DNA of 58,994 bases from Gilliamella sp. WF3-4. GTDB lineage: Bacteria > Pseudomonadota > Gammaproteobacteria > Enterobacterales > Orbaceae. Positions 15,547-25,936 of the stretch are shown here, one piece after another. The position numbers were made by a program, and so were the translations under genes. Positions within the stretch are counted from its first letter, which is position 1. Every line of letters begins with the position of its first letter. The notes beneath the pieces were generated by a model. That model saw only the letters and a list, made by a program, of their open reading frames with translations. It ran no database searches and was not told the DNA's origin. The DNA is taken from assembly GCF_001690275.1 (NCBI RefSeq), contig NZ_LZGW01000039.1, positions 1 through 58,994 on the forward strand, read 5' to 3'.

Positions 15547-17253
15547 TTATGTGGTTAAATATTGAGCCATGCTAACTAAGTTAAATAACCATTTAGGGTA
15601 AATTCCGCAAAGCATCGTCAATAAGGCACATAATACGATGATTAATTCGCTTATTCTAATATTAGTCCATTTTAACTTAATCGAGGCTCCACTTAACATT
15701 TTTCCATCACAGTTAATTGGTTTTATATAAAGATTGATAATTAAGCGAGCATAAAAATAAAGTCCTAATGCACTACCAATCACTACAGCAGCAACTAACC
15801 ACCATAATTCTGCTGTAACACCTAATAGCACCAGTAAAAATCGACCGACAAAACCTGCGGTTAATGGTGTACCAGCTAAAGATAAAAAACCAATCCCCAT
15901 AGCTAGCGCAAGAATTGGTCTTCGCCAAAATAGACCTGAAAGATCGATCTCATTTTCATGATCTTGTAGTTCATCTGAATGGGAATCTAAGCTGATTGTG
16001 CCTAAAATACAGATATTAGCTAAAATATAGCCAATGAGATAAACGCCAATAGTTTCTAACGCAAGTACTTGATATTGCACAGCAATTAACGCTGTAAATA
16101 AATAGCCAAAATGTGCAATTGAGGAGTAAGCAAGTACTCGCTTTAAGCTACTTTGCATCAATGCCAATAGATTGCCCCATAAAATAGAACAAAAAGCCAT
16201 AATAACTAAAATAATACGGATTGTTTCATTGTTCACAATCGGTGCCAATAAAAACAGCCTAGCAATGGCACAAAAAACTGCTACCTTTCCAACTGTTGAT
16301 AATAATAAAGCAACAACCGTTGGTGCGCCTTGATAAACATCGGGTAGCCAAAGTTGGAATGGAACGAGAGATAATTTAAAACCAATACCAACTAACATCA
16401 AACAAACACCCATCAGTAATAATGTACTTGGGTAAGTCATCGTTGAGAGTTGATAACTTAGCCCACTGAATGTTAGCTCACCAGTAGTTGCATAATAAAA
16501 TGCAATCCCTATCAATAAAAATACACTGGCAATAGCAGATAAAATCATGTATTTAACTGCTGCTTCTAATGAATGAGTCTGTGTATATTGATAGCCAATT
16601 AACCCTACAAATGGAATAGATAACAGTTCAATCCCAATAAAAAATGCAATGAGATGGCTTGCGTATAAGAGTGTTACTCCACCTAATGTCATGAAAAGTA
16701 GGATTAAATAAAATAGTCCGTGATGAATCTTTTCTTGCCGGAACCAACGATAAGCAAAACAGGCTACAGCAATAGATATCATTAAAATCAAACTGGTATA
16801 AAGCAACCCATAACCATCACAAGTAAAAAGTGCAGTGATATGGTGCGCTTTCCACTCATCTATTGAACTATTATCAGTGTTTGAATTAGCATCAATATTT
16901 GTCTTATCAATCTTACTGTTGTTGACGTTGTCATCAATGTTTTCATTTTGTTTGTCCACATCATCAGTAGACACAGTATCAATTGCTATCGTTTCTTCAG
17001 TTGATGGAGTTAGTTCTTTATTGGCGTCTGAAACTGATACCGATAATTGCATATTATCACTACTGATATCTGCAATAGCTTGTGCATTAAATGAAATTTT
17101 ATAGCCAACTACCGCGGAACAAGCTAACGCACATGTTAATCCACAAATAGTTAAAATAGTACATCCTTTAGTGCTTATTTTAAAAACAAATAATGAAAAT
17201 AACACAACAATGATGGCAATGCTTAGTACAAAAATAGGCGATAAAGCTATCAT
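15547..17253 (-). CDS. nuoN: NuoN-like complex I membrane subunit with acidic insertion
   Basis: A 568-residue antiporter-type subunit, about 80 longer than E. coli NuoN (485). The excess is a hydrophilic Ser/Thr/Asp/Asn stretch at residues 60-137 between the first TM pair and the next. The core is well kept: FIGIELLSIPFVGLIGY (the TM5 Glu), HSLEAAVKYMILSAIAS (Lys), FKLSLVPFQLW (Lys kept, the following His is Gln) and STVGKVAVF (Lys). The late IGKF lysine is Arg (VGRF). It is the last gene of nuoJKLMN and the least altered of the set. Confidence 0.9.
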   Translation of the reverse strand: MIALSPIFVLSIAIIVVLFSLFVFKISTKGCTILTICGLTCALACSAVVGYKISFNAQAIADISSDNMQLSVSVSDANKELTPSTEETIAIDTVSTDDVDKQNENIDDNVNNSKIDKTNIDANSNTDNSSIDEWKAHHITALFTCDGYGLLYTSLILMISIAVACFAYRWFRQEKIHHGLFYLILLFMTLGGVTLLYASHLIAFFIGIELLSIPFVGLIGYQYTQTHSLEAAVKYMILSAIASVFLLIGIAFYYATTGELTFSGLSYQLSTMTYPSTLLLMGVCLMLVGIGFKLSLVPFQLWLPDVYQGAPTVVALLLSTVGKVAVFCAIARLFLLAPIVNNETIRIILVIMAFCSILWGNLLALMQSSLKRVLAYSSIAHFGYLFTALIAVQYQVLALETIGVYLIGYILANICILGTISLDSHSDELQDHENEIDLSGLFWRRPILALAMGIGFLSLAGTPLTAGFVGRFLLVLLGVTAELWWLVAAVVIGSALGLYFYARLIINLYIKPINCDGKMLSGASIKLKWTNIRISELIIVLCALLTMLCGIYPKWLFNLVSMAQYLTT

Positions 17254-17259
17254 AGATTA

Positions 17260-18804
17260 TTACTCTCCCACTCGTTCTGTGGTTATGTATTGTTGTGTTT
17301 GATTCATGATAGAATAAGACATATCTAAAATCAGTTGTGGATACAAACCAATAAAAATAAGGACAATTAAGATGCTTGATAATAACAAAATATCTTTTTT
17401 ACTAAGTAGATGTTTTGTGGAAGCCTCTTTATCTGCGGCGCCATAGAATATTGGCTGCATACGCACGATAAATGAAATAGACAATAATAATAAGCCAATT
17501 ACTAGCAAAATGGTATAAAAAGAAAATGTGTTATAACTACCAAGTAACATCATATAATTACCAACAAAATTAGCTGTACCTGGAATACCTAACACAGCTA
17601 ATATAAAATATAAAGTTAACGAAGATAGATAAGGCACTCGTCCTTTTAACCCAGTGAACTGGTTTATATTCCGAGTGGAATAACATTCAACCAATAACCC
17701 ACTAATTATAAACATACCAACGATTGCTAAATTGATGGCTATCATCTGGATAACTACACCTTGATAAGCAATAATAGAACCGCTATAGATTATTGCAGTA
17801 ACAAATCCCATTAAAGCGATATGAATATAAGCAACAAGTTTTTTAATATCGGTTTGATTGAATGCAAGCAATGCTGCATAAACAACAGTAGCCAGTGCAC
17901 AAGCTAACATCAATGGCATAATCATGATTGAAGCATTAGGAAATAGTGGTATAACAAAACGTAATAAACCAAATGCTGCTGTATTGAGTAATAATCCACT
18001 AATCATCATTGAGCCAGTTGTTGAAGATTCAATATGGGCTTCAACAAGCCAACCATGAAAGGGAACAAAAGGAATGCGTACTATCAAAGCAGCTAAAAAG
18101 CCTAACATCAGTAAAAATTCAGTATGGCTTGATATTGGTGTTTTTATTAATTCCTGAGAATCAAATGTCCAATGACCTGTTAAGTTCCAGTTGATTAGTG
18201 CCAATGAAACGATTGAAATTAGCATGAGCAAACTGCTTAATTGGGTATAAATCAAAAATTTGCTTGCCCCATTAAAGCGTAATTGCGAGCTCGAATCTCG
18301 GCGCCCCCATAAGGAGATCAAAAAATAGACCGGTATTGCCACAGCTTCCCACAGAAAGAACATTAAAAATAAGTCAGTGGCGACAAACAACATCATAATG
18401 GTTGATGTCATAAATAATAGGCACAGGTAAAATAAACCAAGATTGTTTAAATTTTCTTTACTAGAATAAACAATAGTCAATAATACAATAAATAATGTTG
18501 AGGTAATAACAACCATTGATAAGCCATCTAAAACAAGATGAAAACGGATGCCTAGTAATGGGATCCACTCTAGATTAATTTCCTTTCCCCAGTTTGCGCC
18601 TTGCTTTAGTGTTTCAGCGGCATCTATCCATAATACAATCGCTATCGATAATGTAATACAAATTGTGGTAAATGCGACAATTATGGGTAATTTTGACCAA
18701 CGCTTTTGTACGTTGATGGAAACTACCCCTCTTTGTAAACATGCATGGCATAACCAACCAACAAATCCGCCTATTACAGGTAAAAAAACAAGCCATAACA
18801 ACAT
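17260..18804 (-). CDS. nuoM: NuoM-like complex I membrane subunit, proton path altered
   Basis: A 514-residue, 14-TM protein matching E. coli NuoM along its length (MFFLWEAVAIPVYFLISLWG keeps Glu144). Aligning from memory of E. coli, Lys234 is Arg (IVRIPFVPFHGWL), Lys265 is Asn (LLNTAAFG), the SHMGF His is Leu (ALMGF), the IAHGL His is Ile (IAINL) and Glu407 is Asn (VGNYMML). The DAHSQAPTAGS signature reads EAHIESSTTGS. The frame is intact. It is seven bases from nuoN. Confidence 0.9.
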   Translation of the reverse strand: MLLWLVFLPVIGGFVGWLCHACLQRGVVSINVQKRWSKLPIIVAFTTICITLSIAIVLWIDAAETLKQGANWGKEINLEWIPLLGIRFHLVLDGLSMVVITSTLFIVLLTIVYSSKENLNNLGLFYLCLLFMTSTIMMLFVATDLFLMFFLWEAVAIPVYFLISLWGRRDSSSQLRFNGASKFLIYTQLSSLLMLISIVSLALINWNLTGHWTFDSQELIKTPISSHTEFLLMLGFLAALIVRIPFVPFHGWLVEAHIESSTTGSMMISGLLLNTAAFGLLRFVIPLFPNASIMIMPLMLACALATVVYAALLAFNQTDIKKLVAYIHIALMGFVTAIIYSGSIIAYQGVVIQMIAINLAIVGMFIISGLLVECYSTRNINQFTGLKGRVPYLSSLTLYFILAVLGIPGTANFVGNYMMLLGSYNTFSFYTILLVIGLLLLSISFIVRMQPIFYGAADKEASTKHLLSKKDILLLSSILIVLIFIGLYPQLILDMSYSIMNQTQQYITTERVGE

Positions 18805-18821
18805 GAATGATTACACCTTTA

Positions 18822-20669
18822 TTAAATGAAAATCAGTAACATTAATATAATAATACTGCCTATAACCATCGAAACCATATACCATCTAATTTGCCCATTT
18901 TCTAGATCAACGATAAATGCGTTTATTTTTTTTATGCCCAACATTATCCAATTATCCCATAAAGCAATAGGATCTTTTTTTAATAATTTAGCTAGATAGA
19001 TATAAGGTTTAACAAATAAGCAATTTAATAAATAATCATAACGCCAATCACTATTACACAAACGTAAAAATAATTTAATCATTGGTGTATTAAGTACTTC
19101 TCGCACTTCGCTATTAGGGCGCACATATAAAATGTAGGCAATAAGAAAGCTCAAACCTGTCACTGCGGCTAATAGTAGTTGAAAAGGCAATTGCCCATTA
19201 GTATCTAACTTGCCTAATGGAATAATGCCATGAATCGGTAACGGAAAATGAATAAATAAAGCGGTAGTAAATACCAATAAGATAAAAATTGGGCTATAGC
19301 TTATCCATTTTATTTTTGTAAAATCATACCATCTTTGTTTATGATAAAATACCATTGAAATTAAACGCCAAATGCCTAAGCTAGAAAATAAAATACCTAT
19401 CAGACCAATCGTTCCAGATATTAATCTACCCTGCGCCATTACTCCCCAAATGATATCTCCTTTGATATAAAATGATGCCGAAATCCAAGGAATAGCACTG
19501 AGTGAAAGCATAATTAACAAAAATACAATATACAGCGTTGGAAAAGATTTAATTAAACCGCCTAATTTGCTTATATCACGCTCACCTTGGCATTTTTTAA
19601 TTACAATAGATGAGGCTAAAATTAACAATGTGCTTGTTACGGAGTAATTAATTAAGCAATTCAAAGACAAATTCCAACTTTGTGTTGAAAAAGCATAAAA
19701 AAGGTAACTAATTTGCGCTAAATTAATATACGTGATAATTCGTTTAATATCGTACTGCACTAATGCAATAGTACTAGCAAATAATATCGTTAATGATGAA
19801 ATCATCGATATAATAGCTAAAACATCGCTCGACATCATAAACAAATTACTTAATCTTAAAACTAAATATACCCCAGCTAAAATAACTGTTGATGACTGTA
19901 ATAAAGCTACCGCAGGCATTGGCGCTAATGTTGTTTCGGCAAACCATGAATGCATGGGAAACAGTGCAGATTTACTCATTGCTCCAAGGAATAACATTAA
20001 AGTTATCCAGAATATAATGTCTGAATCAACCGCTAAATTATCATGTGCTTGCACCAAAACATCATGAATATTTAATGTGTTTAAAGTCTGATAAAGTAAA
20101 AATATACCAATGATTAAAAATATATCCGTTAAATGCATAACGATAAATGCTTTCACTGCAGCATAGCCATTACGCGCTTGTTGATAGTAAATACCAATAA
20201 GTAAGTAAGTACTTATGCTCACACCTTCCCAACCAATTAGCATAACAAATAAATTATCAACTAATATAATAGTTAACATGCTAGCAATTAATAAGTTACT
20301 GTAAGCATAAAAAGTATAAATATCCTTTCTTAACGTCAAATAACAAGCTGCAAAAAAATAGATCAAGAAACCAAAAAATGAGATTAGCACTAAAAAAGTT
20401 AGTGATAAACCATCTAGTGTCAAAGATAAAGGTATAACGAAATCACCAACAGAAATCCAATTCCATAATAGCCTAGTATAGATTAGCGTCATGTCGGGCA
20501 CTGTATTTGAATAAAAATCAATACATGAAAATACCGTAATTAATGCAATGATGAGCATAGTACTGATGCCTATAATTATTACATTAATTGAGCGTATATG
20601 CCTCCCTAGGCAAATTAATCCAAAAAAAGAAAGCAAGGGAACAATGATAGTTAAATAAAGTAGATTCAT
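18822..20669 (-). CDS. nuoL: NuoL-like complex I membrane subunit, proton path altered
   Basis: At 615 residues it has the same size and layout as E. coli NuoL, including the C-terminal part that forms the lateral helix. Kept: WEGVS (Glu144), KSA (Lys229) and FYIKGD (Lys399). Changed, by eye against remembered E. coli NuoL: the H254 motif IHAATMV is LQSSTVI, and FHLMTHAFFKALLF, carrying H334, H338 and K342, reads [14 protein letters not shown]. The family-typical AGPTPVSALI signature is APMPAVALL. The start overlaps the stop of nuoK. Confidence 0.9.
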   Translation of the reverse strand: MNLLYLTIIVPLLSFFGLICLGRHIRSINVIIIGISTMLIIALITVFSCIDFYSNTVPDMTLIYTRLLWNWISVGDFVIPLSLTLDGLSLTFLVLISFFGFLIYFFAACYLTLRKDIYTFYAYSNLLIASMLTIILVDNLFVMLIGWEGVSISTYLLIGIYYQQARNGYAAVKAFIVMHLTDIFLIIGIFLLYQTLNTLNIHDVLVQAHDNLAVDSDIIFWITLMLFLGAMSKSALFPMHSWFAETTLAPMPAVALLQSSTVILAGVYLVLRLSNLFMMSSDVLAIISMISSLTILFASTIALVQYDIKRIITYINLAQISYLFYAFSTQSWNLSLNCLINYSVTSTLLILASSIVIKKCQGERDISKLGGLIKSFPTLYIVFLLIMLSLSAIPWISASFYIKGDIIWGVMAQGRLISGTIGLIGILFSSLGIWRLISMVFYHKQRWYDFTKIKWISYSPIFILLVFTTALFIHFPLPIHGIIPLGKLDTNGQLPFQLLLAAVTGLSFLIAYILYVRPNSEVREVLNTPMIKLFLRLCNSDWRYDYLLNCLFVKPYIYLAKLLKKDPIALWDNWIMLGIKKINAFIVDLENGQIRWYMVSMVIGSIIILMLLIFI

Positions 20670-20968
20670 CCTTTCATCTCACTCAGTGAGTCAATATTTA
20701 AGGTTTTTCGGCGGTAGAATAGTTTCATCATTAATGCTAGCCCAACACAAATCTCTGCTAGGGCTGTTATTACCGCGAGTATTGCAAGTACTTGTCCATC
20801 AGATTGTTGCCAATAACTACTTGCCGAAAACAACGCAACGATTGCACCATTATTCATAATCATCAGGCTAAGCAACAGAAAATAGAGATTGCGTCGAATC
20901 ATTACCCCTAATAAGCCGATCACAAATAAAATAGAAGCAAAGATAAGACAATGCATAAGTGGGATCAT
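20666..20968 (-). CDS. nuoK: NuoK-like complex I membrane subunit lacking Glu36
   Basis: A 100-residue, three-TM protein. Start chosen at [10 protein letters not shown] (20968), which aligns with E. coli MIPLQHGLIL; the open frame runs 14 codons further. The C-terminal [10 protein letters not shown] is near identical to E. coli. The essential Glu36 (GLEIMIN) is Met (SLMIMNN), while Glu72 is kept ([11 protein letters not shown]). One base separates it from nuoJ. Confidence 0.9.
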   Translation of the reverse strand: MIPLMHCLIFASILFVIGLLGVMIRRNLYFLLLSLMIMNNGAIVALFSASSYWQQSDGQVLAILAVITALAEICVGLALMMKLFYRRKTLNIDSLSEMKG

Positions 20969-20969
20969 A

Positions 20970-21461
20970 TTATTTCTCCGACAACAGCCGATGCATAAAA
21001 TGATAAGCAATCACAGCTGCACCTAATAATAAAAATATAGCTAATTCAGCCATTAAAATGTATGCATATACAGACATTTCATGCATTAATTCATGAGACT
21101 CTTTCAGCTCCGAATAGTTGGCCGTTACTACACCATAAATAAGCGCGACTAACAAAATAAAAGCTAAAATTAATGGCCCTAACCAAATTTTGGGGCTAAT
21201 GCCTTGTTTTTTTGTTTCTATATTATCAACACGAATTGCCAAAATTGAAGCGACAACATAAAAAAGAGCCGTTGTTCCACCAATAAACAATAATATATAT
21301 ATAACAGCAGAAAAATAGGTATTAAGTAGAATAAATATCGACGCTGAAGCAAACAGCGAAATAATAAGGTACAAAATTGCCTTATCAACTCGCAAGCTAC
21401 TAATCACTTTTATACTAGCAATAACAGCAATAATCGACGCGATATAAAAAACAGCGATCAT
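20970..21461 (-). CDS. nuoJ: NuoJ-like complex I membrane subunit, first gene of the block
   Basis: A 163-residue, five-TM protein, about 20 shorter than E. coli NuoJ at the tail. [19 protein letters not shown]...[11 protein letters not shown] matches the N-terminus. The pi-bulge helix VYAGAIMVLFVFVV reads [14 protein letters not shown], losing the tyrosine and the Glu before it. No nuoI is found upstream. The next gene is divergent ppc, so this is an operon start. Confidence 0.85.
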   Translation of the reverse strand: MIAVFYIASIIAVIASIKVISSLRVDKAILYLIISLFASASIFILLNTYFSAVIYILLFIGGTTALFYVVASILAIRVDNIETKKQGISPKIWLGPLILAFILLVALIYGVVTANYSELKESHELMHEMSVYAYILMAELAIFLLLGAAVIAYHFMHRLLSEK

Positions 21462-21811
21462 CTAATTATCCAATACATATTCATAATACTGTTAGTATAT
21501 ACCCAAATGATATTAATATACAGTTTGCAACACTGTGTTCACTGAAAAATAAACCAGCTAAATACTATTTAGACGAACATTTCAAAATTAAAGAAATATT
21601 TTTACTTATTAATATTTTGAAGTAAATATAATTAAAACAATTAAAAACAATAAAAACCATAAAATTTTATTATTTAAATTCAAAGCAACATTGTTATAAA
21701 GTATATATCTTAAGCAAGTTAACCAACAATTATACCGATGTCATTAAACTGCCATTTTTTTCATGCATTTTAAAGGATCTTAGGCATAATAAAATCAAAA
21801 ACGAGAAAATC
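21462..21811. promoter_or_regulatory. Divergent promoter region nuoJ / ppc
   Basis: 350 bases, very AT-rich, no gene in either strand. It must hold the leftward nuo promoter and the rightward ppc promoter. I see no clear operator or trace of nuoI. Confidence 0.5.
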
Positions 21812-24457
21812 ATGAATAACCAATACTCCTCAATGCGAAGTAATGTCAATATGCTGGGTACTTTACTAGGCAATGCGATTAAACGTGCCACAGGCAATGA
21901 AACATTCGATTTAGTCGAAAAAATAAGACAATTATCAAAATCAGCTCAACAAGGAAACGTTCAAGCACATAATGAGCTACTCAAATTAATTGAAAATCTG
22001 AATGATGATGATCTATTGCATGTTGCACGCGCATTTAACCAATTTTTGAACTTAGTTAACACTGCTGCTGAGTATTATGGTATTTCACCGCATGGGGAAG
22101 CTTCTAGTAGCCCTAAAAAAATGACTGAATTATTTAGTACTCTAAAAAAACTTAATTTTTCAAATGAAACCATTACCAAAGCAATTAATGATTTATCAAT
22201 TGAATTAGTATTAACCGCTCATCCAACTGAAATCAATCGTAGAACCATGATAAACACCTATACCGCAATTAATAACTGTTTATCTCAGCTTGATCATGAT
22301 GATTTAGCTGATTATGAGATAGAACGGATTATGCGGCGCTTGAAACAGTTAGTTTGCCAAGCTTGGTATACCGATGAAATCCGAAAAAAACGCCCAAGCC
22401 CAATCGATGAAGCTAAATGGGGATTTTCTGTCATTGAAGATAGTTTATGGCAAGGCGTGCCTTTATTCTTACGTGAACTTAATGACCAGTTGGTTGATAC
22501 TTTTGATGAACAACTATCCGTTGAACATGTTCCCATAAAATTTACTTCATGGATGGGCGGTGATCGTGACGGAAATCCAAATGTGACAGCAAAAGTGACA
22601 GAAAAAGTAATGTTACAAGCTAGATTAAAGTCAATTGAATTATTTTTATCTGATATTCAAATACTTGTCCGTGAACTTTCAATGACAGAATGTAGCCAAT
22701 CTGTTATCGATCTATTAGATGAAAAGAACAAAACCGTTTCCGAGCCCTATCGAGCCGTAATGAAACAGTTACGCACTCGTTTAATAAAAACTCACAATTA
22801 TATTGAAGCTTTACTGAATAATGAACAAGTACTACCACCTAGAGATATTTTAATTAAAAATGAACAGTTATGGGCGCCACTTTATACCTGTTATGAATCA
22901 TTAATTGATAATGGCATGTCAACAATTGCCCATGGTCCATTACTTGATACTTTACGGCGGATAAAAAGCTTTGGTTTACAGTTGGTTAGATTAGATATTC
23001 GTCAAGATAGTTCTGTACATATTCAGGCACTTGATGCGTTGACCCAAGAACTGAATTTAGGTAGCTATGCAAAATGGTCAGAGGAAGAAAAACAAGTATT
23101 TTTATTAACTGAGTTGCAATCTAACCGACCATTACTACCTTATAACTGGCAACCAGATGAAACAGTTCAAGAAGTATTAGATACTTGTCGAGTTATCAAA
23201 AAAGCAGGCGAAGAATCAATTGCTTCTTACGTAATATCAATGGCTAAGGCGCCTTCAGATATTTTAGCTGTTTACTTATTATTGAAAATCGTTGATTGCC
23301 AAAAGTATATCCCTGTTGCGCCATTATTTGAAACATTAGAAGATTTAAATAACGCTAAATCGGTTATGCAAAAGCTGCTGGATATACCTTGGTATCGTGA
23401 CAAAATCCAAGGTAAGCAAATGGTGATGATAGGTTATTCTGATTCGGCTAAAGATGCAGGTACACTTGCCGCATCTTGGGCACAGTATCGATCGCAAGAA
23501 GAATTAGTTAGCTTATTTGAAAAATATAATATTAATTTAGTATTATTCCATGGTCGAGGTGGCTCAATTGGTCGTGGTGGTGCGCCTGCTCATGCAGCTC
23601 TACTTTCTCAACCACCTGGATCGTTAAAAAGTGGGCTTAGAGTTACCGAACAAGGTGAAATGATTCGTTTTAAACTTGGTTTACCAGAAGTTGCTCTCAG
23701 TAGCCTAATGCTTTATACCTCAGCGATTTTACAAGCCAATTTATTGCCCCCACCAGCACCAAAACAAGCATGGCGCCATATTATGGATGAAATGTCGGAA
23801 CTTTCCTGCAATTGCTATCGCAGTTATGTACGCGAACGAGCTGATTTTGTTGATTATTTTAGAGCGGTAACGCCAGAGGTTGAATTAGGCAGATTACCAC
23901 TAGGCTCCAGACCACAAAAACGTCGAACGGGAGGGGGGATTGAAAGCTTACGTGCTATTCCATGGATTTTTGCCTGGACACAAAACCGATTAATGCTACC
24001 ATCTTGGCTTGGAGCCGGTAACGCACTGAGATCTGTCATCGAGGAGGGAAAAAAAGAGCTTCTTAAAGAAATGTATCACAAGTGGCCTTTTTTTAATGCT
24101 CGATTAGGCATGCTTGAAATGGTTTACGCCAAATCGGCGCCTGATATCCACGAATATTATGAGCAACGTTTGGTCGATCCTGCTTTATGGCCACTAGGCG
24201 AAGAATTAAGAAATTTGTTAACCCAAGATATCAATACTGTGCTAACGATCACCGATGATGTTAGTTTAATGGCTGATTTGCCTTGGATCGCACAGTCTGT
24301 AGCCTTGCGTAATACCTATATTGAGCCATTAAACTTATTACAAGTAGAGTTATTAAGCCGTTCACGGAAACACTGCGGCGATGACAATATTATAGTAGAA
24401 CAAGGGCTCATGATCACCATTTCTGGCATTGCAGCTGGTATGCGAAATTCTGGATAA
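21812..24457 (+). CDS. ppc: Phosphoenolpyruvate carboxylase
   Basis: An 881-residue cytoplasmic enzyme (E. coli 883) that adds bicarbonate to phosphoenolpyruvate to make oxaloacetate. Catalytic segments are [14 protein letters not shown] (His near 138), [12 protein letters not shown] (Lys region near 548) and [14 protein letters not shown] (near 583). The C-terminus reads GMRNSG, close to the conserved GMRNTG. It is convergent with the Sel1 gene, 18 bases apart. Confidence 0.97.
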   Translation: MNNQYSSMRSNVNMLGTLLGNAIKRATGNETFDLVEKIRQLSKSAQQGNVQAHNELLKLIENLNDDDLLHVARAFNQFLNLVNTAAEYYGISPHGEASSSPKKMTELFSTLKKLNFSNETITKAINDLSIELVLTAHPTEINRRTMINTYTAINNCLSQLDHDDLADYEIERIMRRLKQLVCQAWYTDEIRKKRPSPIDEAKWGFSVIEDSLWQGVPLFLRELNDQLVDTFDEQLSVEHVPIKFTSWMGGDRDGNPNVTAKVTEKVMLQARLKSIELFLSDIQILVRELSMTECSQSVIDLLDEKNKTVSEPYRAVMKQLRTRLIKTHNYIEALLNNEQVLPPRDILIKNEQLWAPLYTCYESLIDNGMSTIAHGPLLDTLRRIKSFGLQLVRLDIRQDSSVHIQALDALTQELNLGSYAKWSEEEKQVFLLTELQSNRPLLPYNWQPDETVQEVLDTCRVIKKAGEESIASYVISMAKAPSDILAVYLLLKIVDCQKYIPVAPLFETLEDLNNAKSVMQKLLDIPWYRDKIQGKQMVMIGYSDSAKDAGTLAASWAQYRSQEELVSLFEKYNINLVLFHGRGGSIGRGGAPAHAALLSQPPGSLKSGLRVTEQGEMIRFKLGLPEVALSSLMLYTSAILQANLLPPPAPKQAWRHIMDEMSELSCNCYRSYVRERADFVDYFRAVTPEVELGRLPLGSRPQKRRTGGGIESLRAIPWIFAWTQNRLMLPSWLGAGNALRSVIEEGKKELLKEMYHKWPFFNARLGMLEMVYAKSAPDIHEYYEQRLVDPALWPLGEELRNLLTQDINTVLTITDDVSLMADLPWIAQSVALRNTYIEPLNLLQVELLSRSRKHCGDDNIIVEQGLMITISGIAAGMRNSG

Positions 24458-24475
24458 AGCAAAAATACAGCACTT

Positions 24476-25540
24476 TTATTTTTTAGGTAATAAGTGTTCT
24501 AAATAGGTTTTAGCGTCTTGGTCTCCTTGTTCGCTAGCTTTAGTAAACCAATAAATGGCACGATCGTTATCTTGATCTGTGCCTTTACCTTCTAGATATT
24601 TAATGCCTAAATTATATTGTGCATCAACACTGCCTTGCTCTGCCGCTTTTAGATACCACTCAACGGCTTTCTTATCGTCTTTAGAAACACCACCACCTAC
24701 ATCATACATTACACCAATATTATATTGAGCATCGGCATTGCCAGCTTCGGCAGCTTTAGTAAACCAATATGCTGCTTGCGTATTATCAGGTTTAGCTCCG
24801 GTACCTGTGGCGTACATAATAGCTAAATTATACATAGCAAGTACGTGCCCCCGTTCTGCTGCTTGTGTATAAAAATAACTAGCAGCCATATAATCTTGGG
24901 TTAAACCATCTCCTTTTTCTGACATTAGTCCTAAATAATATTGCGCTTCTGGCATATTTTCTTTAGCTGCTTTACTAAACCAATCAGCCGCAATCATACG
25001 ATCTTCTTTTATGCCATCACCAAAAAAATACATAATTCCAAGATTTAAATAAGCGTCATAAATCCCGCTATCACCTGCTTGTGTAAAATAATCAATTGCG
25101 GTCAATGTGTTTTTTTCAACACCTTCACCTTGTTGATACATTAAAGCTAAATTGTATTTAGCCAATGCATAATTTTGATCTGCCGCTAATTTGAAATATT
25201 TAACGGCTTCATTAAAATCGCGATTAGTACCCAAGCCACTTTGATACATTAATGCTAGATTATTTTGTGCTTTAGCTAGCCCCTGTTCTGCTGCTTTTTT
25301 ATACCAGAAAAAAGCACGAACATCACTAACTTCAACGCCCAAGCCTTGTTTATAAACACTTCCTAACGAATATTGTGCTTCTGCATTACCTTTTTCTGCA
25401 GATAAACGCAAAGCGGGAAGCAATAAATCTGATTCTTTAAGCTTTAATTGAGTATCATCTGGCTGTGCCTTATAACTGGTGGCCTGTACACAATAAGAAA
25501 TGGATAATAACAATACAAATAATATCTTGATTTTTTTCAT
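24476..25540 (-). CDS. Secreted Sel1-repeat protein
   Basis: 354 residues with an N-terminal signal peptide (MKKIKILFVLLLSISYCVQA). About eight Sel1-type 36-residue repeats follow from residue 45 (A-x-AQYNLG-x-MYxxGxGVxxDxxxAxxWYxKAAExG). Such alpha-solenoids bind proteins in the periplasm or at the surface. The substrate is unknown. The repeats are regular with no frame break. Confidence 0.9.
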   Translation of the reverse strand: MKKIKILFVLLLSISYCVQATSYKAQPDDTQLKLKESDLLLPALRLSAEKGNAEAQYSLGSVYKQGLGVEVSDVRAFFWYKKAAEQGLAKAQNNLALMYQSGLGTNRDFNEAVKYFKLAADQNYALAKYNLALMYQQGEGVEKNTLTAIDYFTQAGDSGIYDAYLNLGIMYFFGDGIKEDRMIAADWFSKAAKENMPEAQYYLGLMSEKGDGLTQDYMAASYFYTQAAERGHVLAMYNLAIMYATGTGAKPDNTQAAYWFTKAAEAGNADAQYNIGVMYDVGGGVSKDDKKAVEWYLKAAEQGSVDAQYNLGIKYLEGKGTDQDNDRAIYWFTKASEQGDQDAKTYLEHLLPKK

Positions 25541-25919
25541 TTTTTCTAATTTTTATGAGGTTACCTATAATTATACATAAATGCATCTAAAAGGAATAGT
25601 TTTTGTTTAAGACTTATTTGGGTTATTTTATTTATACTATTTTTAAAATAAAACATTATTAATCAATAAAGTTGAATCATCATGCCACATAAGGTCGATA
25701 ACAAAAAATTTGATTAAGATTGAACAACGATATCAATATTATTGCCATCTTTAAAAAGAAAATTATTTAGCGCATTATTTTTATCTTCAATATACTGTTT
25801 ATTCATTTATAGGAATAAATTCTTTAATGCGCATTTTGTCTTTTGCAATTCTATTCTTCTGTATCACACCTAATGAGTTTTTTAACTTTACCATAATAAA
25901 AAATGCGATAACGATAATA
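25541..25919. other. 379-base gap with two tiny overlapping frames
   Basis: Between the Sel1 gene and ubiD no full gene is seen. Two short minus frames (25799-25936 and 25714-25806) follow ubiD. The flavin reductase gene fre, often next to ubiD, is absent. Confidence 0.5.
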
Positions 25920-25936
25920 CTATAAACCAAGTTCAT
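25714..25936 (-). pseudogene. Possible small membrane protein gene, frameshifted
   Basis: A 45-codon frame ([20 protein letters not shown], ending FIPINE) has a hydrophobic first half. It overlaps a 30-codon frame (MNKQYIEDKNNALNNFLFKD, ending NIDIVVQS). Removing one T at the junction joins them into one protein of about 73 residues. It starts inside the end of ubiD, which would couple translation. Either a frameshifted gene or two tiny genes. Confidence 0.3.

Noticed and set aside
24476-25540. Sel1-repeat protein as a secreted effector
   Set aside because: It has an ordinary signal peptide and regular repeats, and no secretion system or toxin domain is nearby. Left as a protein of unknown role.
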